Assembly (NCBI GenBank): GCA_020349865.1
Contig: CP070700.1
Location: 3,765,062 to 3,777,003, forward strand
Reading direction: 5' to 3'
Source of the DNA: Desulfobacteraceae bacterium
GTDB lineage: Bacteria; Desulfobacterota; DSM-4660; Desulfatiglandales; Desulfatiglandaceae
Length of the DNA stretch: 11,942 bases
The position numbers were made by a program, and so were the translations under genes. This document shows, piece by piece, positions 1-6,660 of the stretch. The notes under the pieces were generated by a model. That model made no database searches and had not been told where the DNA came from. It saw nothing but the letters and a program-made list of their open reading frames with translations. Position 1 is the stretch's first letter; every line of letters starts with the position of its first letter.

Positions 1-212
1 GAGAGGATTTTGTAGTTAATCTGGGCAGTTTAGATCCTGTTTTGATAGATATTCTATTCGATCCCCAAACCTCTGGCGGGCTTCTTGTGGCGGTGAAGCA
101 GGAACAGGCGTCCTTTGTTGTGAAAAGATTCAGGGAAAAGGGGGCAGAAACGACGTCCGTGATCGGTGAGTTTGTTCCAGAACCGTCCGGTAAAATCGTT
201 ATTCAGAATTAG
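1..212 (+). CDS. selD: Selenide, water dikinase (selenophosphate synthetase), C-terminal fragment
   Basis: Only the last 69 codons are present; the gene begins left of the window. The frame runs from base 3 to a TAG at 210-212. It contains ILFDPQTSGGLLVAV, the conserved C-terminal motif of SelD in the AIRS-C fold, and ends with a short beta-rich tail (GEFVPEPSGKIVIQN). SelD makes selenophosphate from selenide and ATP, the selenium donor for selenocysteine and 2-selenouridine in tRNA. The catalytic Cys/Sec and Lys near the N terminus lie outside the window, so I cannot tell whether this SelD is itself a selenoprotein. It converges on the ABC-F gene with 16 bases between the stops. The family call rests on one strong motif plus correct position at the protein end. 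Confidence 0.88.
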   Translation, partial: EDFVVNLGSLDPVLIDILFDPQTSGGLLVAVKQEQASFVVKRFREKGAETTSVIGEFVPEPSGKIVIQN

Positions 213-231
213 GGTCAATTTCAACACCCTA
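210..231. terminator. Short stem spanning both stop codons of selD and the ABC-F gene (weak bidirectional terminator candidate)
   Basis: TAGGGT at 210-215 pairs perfectly with ACCCTA at 226-231 across a 10-base loop. The selD stop is the left arm and the ABC-F stop (TAG on the minus strand, 231-229) is in the right arm. No T-tract follows on either strand, so it is at best a weak or factor-dependent terminator. The symmetry may be chance. Confidence 0.25.
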
Positions 232-2220
232 CGTCCCGTGATTTTCCAGTTCTCTTTTCGTGCTTTCCAACTGGCCCTGATGATGCTCCCATTTTTGTAG
301 CAATTCTTCAAGTTTCCCCTTAACATTGTTATATTCATTGATTAAAGGAACGCTCTTTTTCGAATCTTCGAAAACCTTGGGGTCTGCAAGCCTTTTTTCC
401 AGGTCATTTTGTCGTAATTCAAGGTCAACAATTTGCTCTTCTATCTGTCCCAGTTCAGTTAAAATGGGTTTTAGTGCATCATGGATCAACCGGCGCTTTT
501 CCGCTCTTTGTCTTTTTTGCTTTTTCCGGTTTTGCTTTCTATTCGGCACCTCTTGAACCGGATTTTCACCAATCAATTTTTCTTGACCTGATTCATACTC
601 CAACTTCCTTTCCAGCCTACCAAGATAATCATAGTATTCATCCAAATTGCCTGGATATTCTATGATCTCCCCACCTCTTATGTCCCAGATCTTTGTGGCC
701 AATCTGTTGATAAATGACTGGTTATGGGAAACGAACAACAGGGTCCCGCCGAAGTCTTCCAGTGCGTCAATCAACGTCTCAGAAGAGGAGATGTCCAAAT
801 GGTTGGTCGGCTCATCCATCACCATAAGGTTTCCGGGTTTCACAAGGAGCTTTGCAAGGGCAACACGTGCCCTTTCACCACCGGAAAGGGTGCCGATTAC
901 CTTATCAATATCCTTTCCTGAGAAAAGAAACGCTCCGCAAACACCCCTCACAAAACCTACCGTCGCATGGGGAACAACCTGATAGACCTCTTGTATAACG
1001 GTCTTTGCCGGATCGAGCATTTCCGAGTGATGCTGTGCGAAATAACCCATACCAACGCCATGTCCCAGTATGATTGCGCCCTTATCAGGTTTTATTTCCC
1101 CGGCCACCATTCTGAGCAAGGTGGTTTTGCCACATCCATTGGGTCCAATAACCGCTATCCTCTCTCCCCTTAGCACGGTCAGGTTGAGGCCCACATACAA
1201 AACCTTTTTATCAAACCCTTTCGATACACCTTTGATTGACAGCACATCCCTTCCACTCCGGGACACGTCAGGGAAGACAAAATGAATGGTCTTTTCTTTA
1301 TGTCGGGTTTCGACCAACCGTATCTTTTTCACCAATTTAATCTTGCTCTGGGCCTGTCGTGCTTTTGACGCCTTTGCGCGAAACCTTTCAATAAATTTTT
1401 GGGCGTCCTTGATCTTCTGTTCCTGGTTTCGAGCCTCTGCCTCTAATGTTTTTTTCCTTTCCTCTCGGGCTTTCAGGTAGAAATCGTAATTGCCGCTGTA
1501 AAGCATCAACCCTTCCGGTTCAAAACTGGCAACACGTTGGATCAGCCGGTTGAGAAATTCTCTGTCATGGGACACAAGAACCATCGCCCCCTTAAAATCG
1601 TATAAAAATTGTTCCAGCCATCGGACGGTTGGGACATCAAGATGGTTGGTCGGCTCATCCAAGAGGAGTAAATCAGGGCTTTGGAAAAGCAGGCTGGCCA
1701 GGACAGCCCTCATTTTCCAGCCGCCACTCAAGGAAGAAACAGGACGGTCAAAATCTGTCTCTTTAAAACCAAGACCTGTGAGGATTTTTTCAGCTCCATG
1801 ACGGGGAAATCGCAATTCGAGGCTGTTGATTTTATGGTGGATCTCCGCAAGACTTTCGGCTAGTTTGGCTTGCTCCTGTTTTCTGCAGGTTGCCTTGAGT
1901 GCCTGCTCGACCCTTACCAATTCCTTTTCAAGGCGTACCCGGCCTGGAATGGAGTCAATGACTGACGGTAGGAGTAGTCCTGGTAAAACGTCTTGAACAT
2001 CTTGTGGCAAGTATCCGATTCTGGTCCCCCGGGCGATTCTTAATTCCCCGCTGTCTGGAGAGACATGTCCCATTATGAGTCGGAGCAATGTAGTTTTCCC
2101 TGCTCCATTAGGGCCCACAAGGCCTATCCGGTCCCCCGGTTCCACCTGAAACCGGACCTCGCGAAAAAGCTGTTTATCAAGAAAAGCGAGCGAAATTTTT
2201 GAGGCTGTAACGAGACTCAT
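229..2220 (-). CDS. ABC-F family ATP-binding protein (translation factor type, Uup/YheS-like)
   Basis: The 663-residue protein has two ABC cassettes and no membrane segments, as in the ABC-F family of ribosome-associated ATPases. Cassette 1: Walker A GPNGAGKT at 36-43, signature LSGGW at 164-168, Walker B LLLLDEP at 184-190, switch His in SHD at 217-219. Cassette 2: Walker A GPNGCGKT at 359-366, signature LSGGE at 445-449, Walker B MVMDEP at 466-471. The linker at about 245-315 is Lys/Arg/Gln-rich and helical, as expected for the arm that contacts the P-site tRNA. The last ~90 residues are charged and predicted coiled coil, as in Uup or YheS. The ATG has an AGAGGTG-like site about 13 bases upstream, which is rather long spacing. 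Family members rescue or tune stalled ribosomes and some give antibiotic protection; nothing here indicates resistance. The exact subfamily is uncertain. Confidence 0.93.
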   Translation of the reverse strand: MSLVTASKISLAFLDKQLFREVRFQVEPGDRIGLVGPNGAGKTTLLRLIMGHVSPDSGELRIARGTRIGYLPQDVQDVLPGLLLPSVIDSIPGRVRLEKELVRVEQALKATCRKQEQAKLAESLAEIHHKINSLELRFPRHGAEKILTGLGFKETDFDRPVSSLSGGWKMRAVLASLLFQSPDLLLLDEPTNHLDVPTVRWLEQFLYDFKGAMVLVSHDREFLNRLIQRVASFEPEGLMLYSGNYDFYLKAREERKKTLEAEARNQEQKIKDAQKFIERFRAKASKARQAQSKIKLVKKIRLVETRHKEKTIHFVFPDVSRSGRDVLSIKGVSKGFDKKVLYVGLNLTVLRGERIAVIGPNGCGKTTLLRMVAGEIKPDKGAIILGHGVGMGYFAQHHSEMLDPAKTVIQEVYQVVPHATVGFVRGVCGAFLFSGKDIDKVIGTLSGGERARVALAKLLVKPGNLMVMDEPTNHLDISSSETLIDALEDFGGTLLFVSHNQSFINRLATKIWDIRGGEIIEYPGNLDEYYDYLGRLERKLEYESGQEKLIGENPVQEVPNRKQNRKKQKRQRAEKRRLIHDALKPILTELGQIEEQIVDLELRQNDLEKRLADPKVFEDSKKSVPLINEYNNVKGKLEELLQKWEHHQGQLESTKRELENHGT

Positions 2221-2337
2221 CTTTGACAGGAATCACCTCTTTCTTTTGGCTTTGGTTCGCCTTCCAAATGATTCTTAGGGTCCATTTATCAAAGAGTATA
2301 TTCTTCAATAGATTGGCCTTCATCAAATAGAAACGAG

Positions 2338-2660
2338 GGTTCTTCCGGGAAATGAGTACCCCATTTTTTATTAGCGTCGGACGGATATGGCTTAAGGGAT
2401 ATGGGCATGATGTCTATTCTGAGTGACTGTCGGGAGGCCTTCGTTATTTCAACGGGGTTACGGAATGGGAGACCCCCTGGCCCCGAACGAATGCGAGGGG
2501 AACAGGGAGGGAGTAGGCGTGCCCGCCAGGGCGGGCATCACACATCCGTAACTCCATGAAATGACCAGGCCGGGAGACTTGGAATCGAAGAAAAGATATC
2601 ATGACCAATCCAGTCAAAAGAATATAAACCATGGTCCAATACTCATTTTCCGGAAGAACC
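2338..2660. repeat. Family A nested inverted-repeat element, copy 1 (long hairpin, MITE-like)
   Basis: This gap is built as concentric inverted repeats. The outer arms 2338-2358 and 2640-2660 match at 20 of 21 positions. Middle arms run from 2403 (gggcatgatgtct) to 2606 and continue inward with mismatches: ggcct...gttacgg at about 2436-2463 pairs with the segment at about 2545-2573. Inside are two local stems: ccctg-gcccc against ggggaacaggg at about 2472-2507, and GCCCGCC/GGCGGGC at 2521-2536. No transposase is present, so mobilisation in trans or spread as a REP-like element are both possible. A related copy is at the right edge of the window. In RNA this would fold into a large hairpin that could end or protect the acyl-CoA dehydrogenase transcript. 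The remaining parts of the 2221-2693 gap show nothing I can support. Confidence 0.75.
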
Positions 2661-2693
2661 AAAACGAGGTCAAGTCTCTATGATTAATACGTT

Positions 2694-3833
2694 TTATTCT
2701 TTGAAAATTTCACGAGCAGTAACCGCCCTCATGATCTGGTTGGTTCCGGTATAGATTTGAATGAGTTTGGCGTCTCGCATCATTCTTTCCACCGGGAAAT
2801 CCTTCATATAGCCATAACCGCCAAAAACCTGGACAGCATCGGTAGTGACTTTCATGGCCGTATCTGATGCAACAAATTTAGCCATTGCGCAAAATCTTGG
2901 GATCAGATCCCGTTTCTGTTGGTCCAGGTATTTCGCTGCCTGATAGGTTAAGAGGCGAGCGGCCTCTGTGCTTGCCACCATATCGGCAATAATGAATTGA
3001 AGCCCCTGGAATTTTGAAATGGGCCGCCCAAACTGAACCCTCTGTTTGGCATAATTGATGGCTTCGTCTATAGCTCCCTGGGCCAACCCAACAGCCTGGG
3101 AAGCAGTAAACACACGTCCGCTGTCCAGGGCAGCCATCATATTGCCAACGCCCTCGCCTTCCTCACCAATTCTGTTCATTTCAGGCACCATTAGATCTTC
3201 AAAGAATAATTCGGCATTGATGGTGCCCCTCATCCCCATCTTATTCTCGTTCCTGCCGTAGATCAGTCCCTTTGACCCTTTCTCTACAACAAAAGCAGAA
3301 ATTCCTTGAGCGCCCTTATCAGGGTCTGTATATGCGTACACAGTTATGATGTCAGCTACAGAGCCGTTAGTTGTAAAGCATTTCTGACCATTTAAAACAT
3401 ATACATTTCCTTTGTGAACCGCCCGGGTTCTCATGGAAAGGACGTCTGATCCGGCTTCAGGTTCTGTGGCACCAAAGGCGGCAAGCTTCCCTTTCGCCAA
3501 TCCGGGAAGATACTTATTTTTCAATTCTTCACTCCCCCTGCAAAGAATCGGTAGCATCCCATCTGCCTGTGCAATAAGGATCAATGCGGAAGATGCACAA
3601 ATCTTTGAAATTTCTTCCAGGATAATAGAAAAAAGAAGATATTCCGCCGCTATGCCTCCGTATTCTTCAGGAAGAAGAGGCGTCAATATTCCGTTTTCGG
3701 CGAATAACCTCACGGTATCCCATGGAAATTCTTGCTTCTCATCAATCTCGGCAGCCCTGGGCTTGATCTTTTGTTGAGCAATATCCCTTACTGTGTTAAG
3801 GACCATTCTCTGCTCATCATTCATATCTACCAT
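2694..3833 (-). CDS. Acyl-CoA dehydrogenase, possibly cyclohex-1-ene-1-carboxyl-CoA dehydrogenase-like (catalytic Glu absent, Asp91 present)
   Basis: The 379-residue FAD flavoprotein has full family length (N-terminal helices, beta domain, C-terminal helices). Seen: GATEPEAGSD at 121-130 (signature 1, FAD/substrate contact), QRVQFGRPISKFQ in the C domain, and FGGYGY...PVERMMRDAK with IYTGTNQI at 360-367. In butyryl- and medium-chain enzymes the catalytic base is Glu in IYEGT; here it is Thr362. The alternative base position used by isovaleryl- and long-chain enzymes is Gly239 (LDSGR), so that is empty too. Asp91 lies in the acyl pocket stretch AQADGMLPI. Published work on cyclohex-1-ene-1-carboxyl-CoA dehydrogenase reports exactly an Asp91 base with the usual Glu lost. 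The substrate is therefore inferred, not shown. Electrons would pass to ETF, not encoded here. The start is supported by GGAGG nine bases before the ATG. No pathway gene is adjacent. General family is near certain; the subfamily is moderate. Confidence 0.95.
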   Translation of the reverse strand: MVDMNDEQRMVLNTVRDIAQQKIKPRAAEIDEKQEFPWDTVRLFAENGILTPLLPEEYGGIAAEYLLFSIILEEISKICASSALILIAQADGMLPILCRGSEELKNKYLPGLAKGKLAAFGATEPEAGSDVLSMRTRAVHKGNVYVLNGQKCFTTNGSVADIITVYAYTDPDKGAQGISAFVVEKGSKGLIYGRNENKMGMRGTINAELFFEDLMVPEMNRIGEEGEGVGNMMAALDSGRVFTASQAVGLAQGAIDEAINYAKQRVQFGRPISKFQGLQFIIADMVASTEAARLLTYQAAKYLDQQKRDLIPRFCAMAKFVASDTAMKVTTDAVQVFGGYGYMKDFPVERMMRDAKLIQIYTGTNQIMRAVTAREIFKE

Positions 3834-3876
3834 TAGTTTCCCCCTCCATTACCCGTAATCTTACAGGCCTACACTC

Positions 3877-3902
3877 TTGACAGCTCTCTAACTTTTTGTC
3901 AA
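3877..3902. promoter_or_regulatory. TTGACA-N14-TGTCAA dyad upstream of the acyl-CoA dehydrogenase (operator candidate)
   Basis: Two perfect six-base inverted half-sites, TTGACA at 3877-3882 and TGTCAA at 3897-3902, have centres exactly 20 bp apart, about two helical turns. The site lies 44-69 bases upstream of the dehydrogenase start. Read on the minus strand, 3902-3897 is also a consensus -35 hexamer, but I see no good -10 at the right spacing. This suits a dimeric repressor site, but no regulator gene is nearby and a chance dyad is possible. Confidence 0.3.
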
Positions 3903-3932
3903 CCATGCACATGCTTTCCCTATTTTTTTAAC

Positions 3933-4127
3933 TGGTTTTTAAATCCAGATTGTGCACTAGCTCCTACTACGACTTGAAAATCCTTGCTGCAACGCTTATT
4001 TCCCGATTTTGCTCCTCGACATATTTATGAATATGCCTACGTCACAAAATCGCTCCAACCGCGCGTTTCGCTTTGGCTTTCTGCGCCTCGCTACGGATTC
4101 TACTGCACAATCTGGGTTAAAAAACGT
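3933..4127. repeat. Family B palindromic element (~195 bp, MITE-like hairpin)
   Basis: The ends are inverted copies: 3943-3956 (tccagattgtgca region) matches the complement of 4103-4117, with the core CCAGATTGTGCA identical and flanking T/A runs also matching. Further in, 3974-3991 and the complement of about 4067-4084 match in part (AAA.CC...AACGC). The centre has GATTTTG/CAAAATC and then CATATT-tatg-AATATG. The element therefore folds almost end to end. It has no reading frame of its own and no sequence in common with family A. Neither target duplication nor transposase is visible. It separates the dehydrogenase promoter side from the Smr operon. Confidence 0.7.
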
Positions 4128-4151
4128 TTTGTCATACGAGGATAAAATCTC

Positions 4152-4179
4152 TTGATTTATTATGCTTCACTGACATAAT
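4152..4179 (+). promoter_or_regulatory. Possible sigma70-type promoter for the two-gene Smr operon
   Basis: TTGATT (4152-4157), a 16-base spacer and CATAAT (4174-4179) resemble -35 and -10 boxes, and would give a leader of about 120 bases before the ATG at 4310. The region is AT-rich just after the family B element. A GATAAT further down (near 4234) is an alternative -10 without a good -35. No operator or riboswitch was recognised in the leader. Confidence 0.3.
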
Positions 4180-4309
4180 TGTAATGATAATCTGGGTGTC
4201 AATATTCCCTTTGACAAACGGATGCATGACGATGGGAAGATAATGAGAAAAGCCGAGCGCAGCAAGGTTCAAGTGATGAAGGATTAAACTAAAGGGAGAC
4301 AAGCGCATT

Positions 4310-4648
4310 ATGATTCGATCAAAGCTCTGGTTTCGATGTGCCGCCATGCATGACCCGGTTACACCAATTATAGTTAAGCCGGCGGTTATAGGCTGGGATG
4401 CACAAAAAAGAGATGTTGAGCTCACTATTGAACGTGCTCTTAAGGGTGATGAACTTGTCATGAGGATGAAGGGATGGGTCACCGTTGATGTGAAAAAGGT
4501 TGTGGAGATCGTTAAAAGATACGGGCATATGAAGGTTCTGGATGAACGGGACCTGGTTGTGGAAGTGGAAACAGATGACGACTACGAAAAGTTAGATAAA
4601 GAACTCATAAAACATTTCAAGGATCAGTTAAACCTGGAAAAGATATAA
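4310..4648 (+). CDS. Unrecognised small protein, first gene of the Smr operon
   Basis: A 112-residue soluble protein that I cannot assign to a family. It has no signal peptide, membrane helix or metal-binding cluster. Predicted layout is an N-terminal segment with a Cys (RCAAMHDP), a beta/alpha core (ELTIERALKGDELVMRMKGW, then VDVKKVVEIVKRYGH), a strand rich in Val and Asp/Glu, and an amphipathic C-terminal helix (DKELIKHFKDQLNLEKI). The alternating charged/hydrophobic pattern and codon use look like a real gene. A GGGAG lies about 11 bases before the ATG; the internal Met13 is an alternative start. It is separated from the smr ATG by only 5 bases, so the two are surely co-transcribed and perhaps work together. 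A 116-residue frame on the opposite strand overlaps it but lacks such context. Confidence 0.7.
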   Translation: MIRSKLWFRCAAMHDPVTPIIVKPAVIGWDAQKRDVELTIERALKGDELVMRMKGWVTVDVKKVVEIVKRYGHMKVLDERDLVVEVETDDDYEKLDKELIKHFKDQLNLEKI

Positions 4649-4653
4649 AAGAA

Positions 4654-4923
4654 ATGGATACCGAACCGGTTCAGATCCCTATTGATGGCACCCTTGACCT
4701 CCACATGTTCGCACCCGGGGACGCAGCTTCGGTCATAGAGGAATACATCCTGGCATGTATTGAGAAGGAGATCCATGAAGTCCGTATCATTCATGGCAAG
4801 GGAAAGGGTGTGCTTCGCCGGACCGTGCACGCATTACTTGAAAAACATCCTAATGTTTTAAGTTTCAGGATCGACTCTGGCCCCTCAAGCTGGGGAGCGA
4901 CCATAGTCCAGCTTAAGCAGTGA
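4654..4923 (+). CDS. Stand-alone Smr (small MutS-related) domain protein
   Basis: The 89 residues are essentially just one Smr domain, the fold found at the end of MutS2. Seen: the LDLH motif at 14-17, HGKGKGVLR at 47-55 (the HGxGxG loop involved in nuclease activity and nucleic acid binding), a helix containing His59 and His65, and the closing GATIVQL at 81-87. Smr domains nick DNA or cleave RNA; the bacterial MutS2 Smr domain is also linked to cleavage of mRNA on collided ribosomes. Here no MutS2 ATPase part is attached, so partner and substrate are unknown. The start has only a weak purine-rich GGAAAAGA upstream and probably depends on translation of the preceding gene. The stop is 4 bases from the end of the convergent waaA. 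Confidence 0.9.
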   Translation: MDTEPVQIPIDGTLDLHMFAPGDAASVIEEYILACIEKEIHEVRIIHGKGKGVLRRTVHALLEKHPNVLSFRIDSGPSSWGATIVQLKQ

Positions 4924-4927
4924 TTAT

Positions 4928-6271
4928 TTATTTCCACAGGCGCATTATCACTTTGGCATGTTTTTCCCCAGCGCTTTTGTTTCTCAAGACTGCCGCCCGC
5001 CCCCGCTCACCATGTACCACAAGCTCTTCCGGATGACTAAGGAACCAAATCGCTTTTTCAGCCAGCATTTCGGGACTCGATATTAGTATTCCCGCCTTAT
5101 TCGCCTCTAACAACTCTTTGGCATCCATGAAATTCTCCATCGAGGGGCCATAAAACACCGGTTTTCCCCAAACGGCCGGCTCCAGAGGGTTCTGACCACC
5201 AAGCGGAACCAGACTGGCGCCACAGAATACAATTGTTCCAACACTGTAAATCTTGAAAAGCTCACCAAGGGTATTAATAATCACGATCTGCTTGGTGCGT
5301 TTTGCCTTGCCTTTATCAAGGTCGGTCCGGAGTTGATATCCCCGACCATGTCGTTCAATTAGAGACTCGATGGCGGGTGCTCTTTCGATGTGCCTGGGCG
5401 CAATGATCAGGATGGTGTCCGGGAATTCCTTAAGGATCTTTTCGTAGGCATCTAAGACCATCGCCTCTTCACCCTCGCGGGTGCTTCCTGCAACAAATAC
5501 TATGTGGGATGTCTCAAGGTTCAAGACCTCACGCATCTCTCTCTCCAGGCCCGGGTCTACGTTGCATCCCAAAAGATCATATTTGGCATTGCCGTTTATT
5601 TCGATTTTTTTCGGATCAGCACCCATGGCCTTGATGCGCTCTGCATCCTCTGCCCTGATCATGCTGAATACATCTAAGTTTCTCAAAACTTCACGAAAAA
5701 AGGACCTTAACTTGATATATCTTCCAATGGATCTCACTGATATCCGGCCATTAATCAAGGCGGTCTTGATGCCCATGCGGCGCGCCTCAAAAAGCCAGGC
5801 AGGCCAGATCTCAGTTTCAAGAAAAACCATGACATCTGGGCGAACCCTCGAAAGGGCCTTGCGTACTGAGCCAACAAAATCTATGGGTGCGTAAATAACA
5901 GGAATCTCCTCTTCAAAGATCTCCCTTGCCAGTTTGCGACCGTGTTCGGTAATCGTTGAAACAATGAGTGAACAGTCCGGTATCATAAGCCTGAGGGCCT
6001 CCACAATCGAGGCTGCCACCTTGACCTCTCCCAAAGATGCAGCATGAATCCAGATCCGGGGGCGCCCTCTAAGCTTTCGCACCGCTTCCAGAGACAACAA
6101 TCCCAAACGCTCCTTAAGATGCCGCCGGTATCTCCCCGTAATACGAGTGTACACCCAGAAACCCGGGAAAAGTGATATAAACAAACCGCTGGTTAGGGCA
6201 CTATATGTACCATAAAGTATACTCAAGATTTTGACCTGACCGAATTTTTTGATAAGTTTTAAATTTTCCAT
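4928..6271 (-). CDS. waaA: 3-deoxy-D-manno-octulosonic acid (Kdo) transferase
   Basis: The 447-residue GT-B glycosyltransferase adds Kdo from CMP-Kdo to lipid IVA at the cytoplasmic face of the inner membrane, an essential step of lipopolysaccharide core synthesis. Seen: an N-terminal hydrophobic anchor at about 16-38, a basic stretch ending in RRHLKERLG, HAASLGE at 76-82 with Glu82 as the expected general base, FLETEIWP at 150-157, a nucleotide-side loop VFVAGSTREGEE, and GGQNPLEPA at 358-366, which binds CMP-Kdo. Length is slightly above the E. coli enzyme owing to ~15 extra N-terminal residues. The assigned ATG has no clear Shine-Dalgarno sequence. A reading frame ending in TGA one base upstream suggests translational coupling; a TTG about 15 codons in is an alternative start. 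The symbol kdtA is a synonym. One or two Kdo additions cannot be told from sequence. Confidence 0.95.
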   Translation of the reverse strand: MENLKLIKKFGQVKILSILYGTYSALTSGLFISLFPGFWVYTRITGRYRRHLKERLGLLSLEAVRKLRGRPRIWIHAASLGEVKVAASIVEALRLMIPDCSLIVSTITEHGRKLAREIFEEEIPVIYAPIDFVGSVRKALSRVRPDVMVFLETEIWPAWLFEARRMGIKTALINGRISVRSIGRYIKLRSFFREVLRNLDVFSMIRAEDAERIKAMGADPKKIEINGNAKYDLLGCNVDPGLEREMREVLNLETSHIVFVAGSTREGEEAMVLDAYEKILKEFPDTILIIAPRHIERAPAIESLIERHGRGYQLRTDLDKGKAKRTKQIVIINTLGELFKIYSVGTIVFCGASLVPLGGQNPLEPAVWGKPVFYGPSMENFMDAKELLEANKAGILISSPEMLAEKAIWFLSHPEELVVHGERGRAAVLRNKSAGEKHAKVIMRLWK

Positions 6272-6272
6272 T

Positions 6273-6431
6273 TCAGAAATCTGAGAGCTGTTTTACTATT
6301 GCTTGAAAAATTTCTTCAACCGCTTTCTCAACGCCCTTCACTCAATCCCTTACTTCTTCCTTTGTGTCAAGGGCAGACACCAATCCCCAATTTTTCTTCG
6401 CTGCCTGGGCATAGCCATTGCTCTTGATCAA
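6273..6431 (-). pseudogene. Short reading frame with one in-frame TGA just upstream of waaA (possible gene remnant)
   Basis: Reading leftwards from TTG at 6431-6429 gives 29 codons ending ...NWGLVSALDTKEEVRD, then TGA at 6344-6342, then in the same frame VKGVEKAVEEIFQAIVKQLSDF and a final TGA at 6275-6273. The second part is a clean amphipathic helix and its stop is one base before the waaA ATG, a typical coupling distance. Upstream the frame closes at another TGA about 30 bases beyond 6431, so no complete gene is present. I think of it as the eroded tail of a former operon partner of waaA. Selenocysteine readthrough is conceivable given selD, but there is no CxxU-like context and no evident SECIS hairpin. 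Chance is also possible; the product is not recognised. Confidence 0.3.
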
Positions 6432-6521
6432 TAAACTAACCTTTGATAGTAAACTTATTCAAAATATTCAATAATTTTCCCTATGTTCTCATTCTTTGCA
6501 AATGATATTTTCAGGAGAATG

Positions 6522-6530
6522 TGATATAAT
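6522..6530 (+). promoter_or_regulatory. Extended -10 promoter for the HD-GYP gene
   Basis: TGATATAAT is a perfect extended -10 (TGn plus consensus TATAAT at 6525-6530) in an AT-rich stretch. No good -35 exists at 17 bases; TTGCAA at 6496-6501 is too far (23 bases). Extended -10 promoters do not need a strong -35. The predicted start near 6537 gives a leader of about 124 bases before the ATG at 6661. Confidence 0.5.
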
Positions 6531-6586
6531 TAAACTATTTGTAAATGTAGCAGACCATGTTGAAAGGTATTCCCAGCAAAACTTGT

Positions 6587-6608
6587 GGCCCCCGCTGTTG
6601 GGGATGCC
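6587..6608 (+). other. Hairpin in the 5' leader of the HD-GYP gene
   Basis: GGC-CCCC (6587-6593) pairs with GGGG-AT-GCC (6600-6608) around a GCTGTT loop: seven pairs with a two-base bulge. It lies about 38 bases before the AAAGGAGG ribosome site (6646-6653). There is no following T-tract, so it is not an intrinsic terminator. I looked for a cyclic-di-GMP riboswitch because of the downstream enzyme and did not find its conserved core. Confidence 0.35.
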
Positions 6609-6660
6609 CGATTGAATTGCTGCATCAAGTGCCAGGTTATACTTCAAAGGAGGCCAGGAC

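Noticed and set aside
2271..2408. Short minus-strand frames (about 40-50 codons) upstream of the ABC-F gene
   Set aside because: All three frames are partly open over this stretch, none has a ribosome site, and part lies in the family A repeat.
2521..2536. GC-rich hairpin as an intrinsic terminator of the dehydrogenase gene
   Set aside because: The stem is perfect but no T-tract follows on either strand, and it is an internal part of the repeat.
2444..2662. 72-codon minus-strand frame in the gap after the dehydrogenase
   Set aside because: It begins in the right outer arm of the family A repeat and runs through its hairpins, so the palindromic sequence explains it.
4132..4482. 116-codon minus-strand frame overlapping the first gene of the Smr operon
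   Set aside because: The plus-strand gene has a ribosome site and operon spacing; the minus frame has no motif and no context.
5481..5894. 137-codon plus-strand frame within waaA
   Set aside because: Antisense to conserved Kdo transferase sequence; low-complexity Ser/Arg/Leu composition typical of a shadow frame.
6342..6344. Selenocysteine codon in the frame upstream of waaA
   Set aside because: No redox motif next to the TGA, no clear SECIS hairpin and no complete gene; decay is simpler.
6537..6660. Cyclic-di-GMP (GEMM) riboswitch in the HD-GYP leader
   Set aside because: The conserved core with its GAAA tetraloop receptor and GACGCAAAGCC-like stretch is not present.
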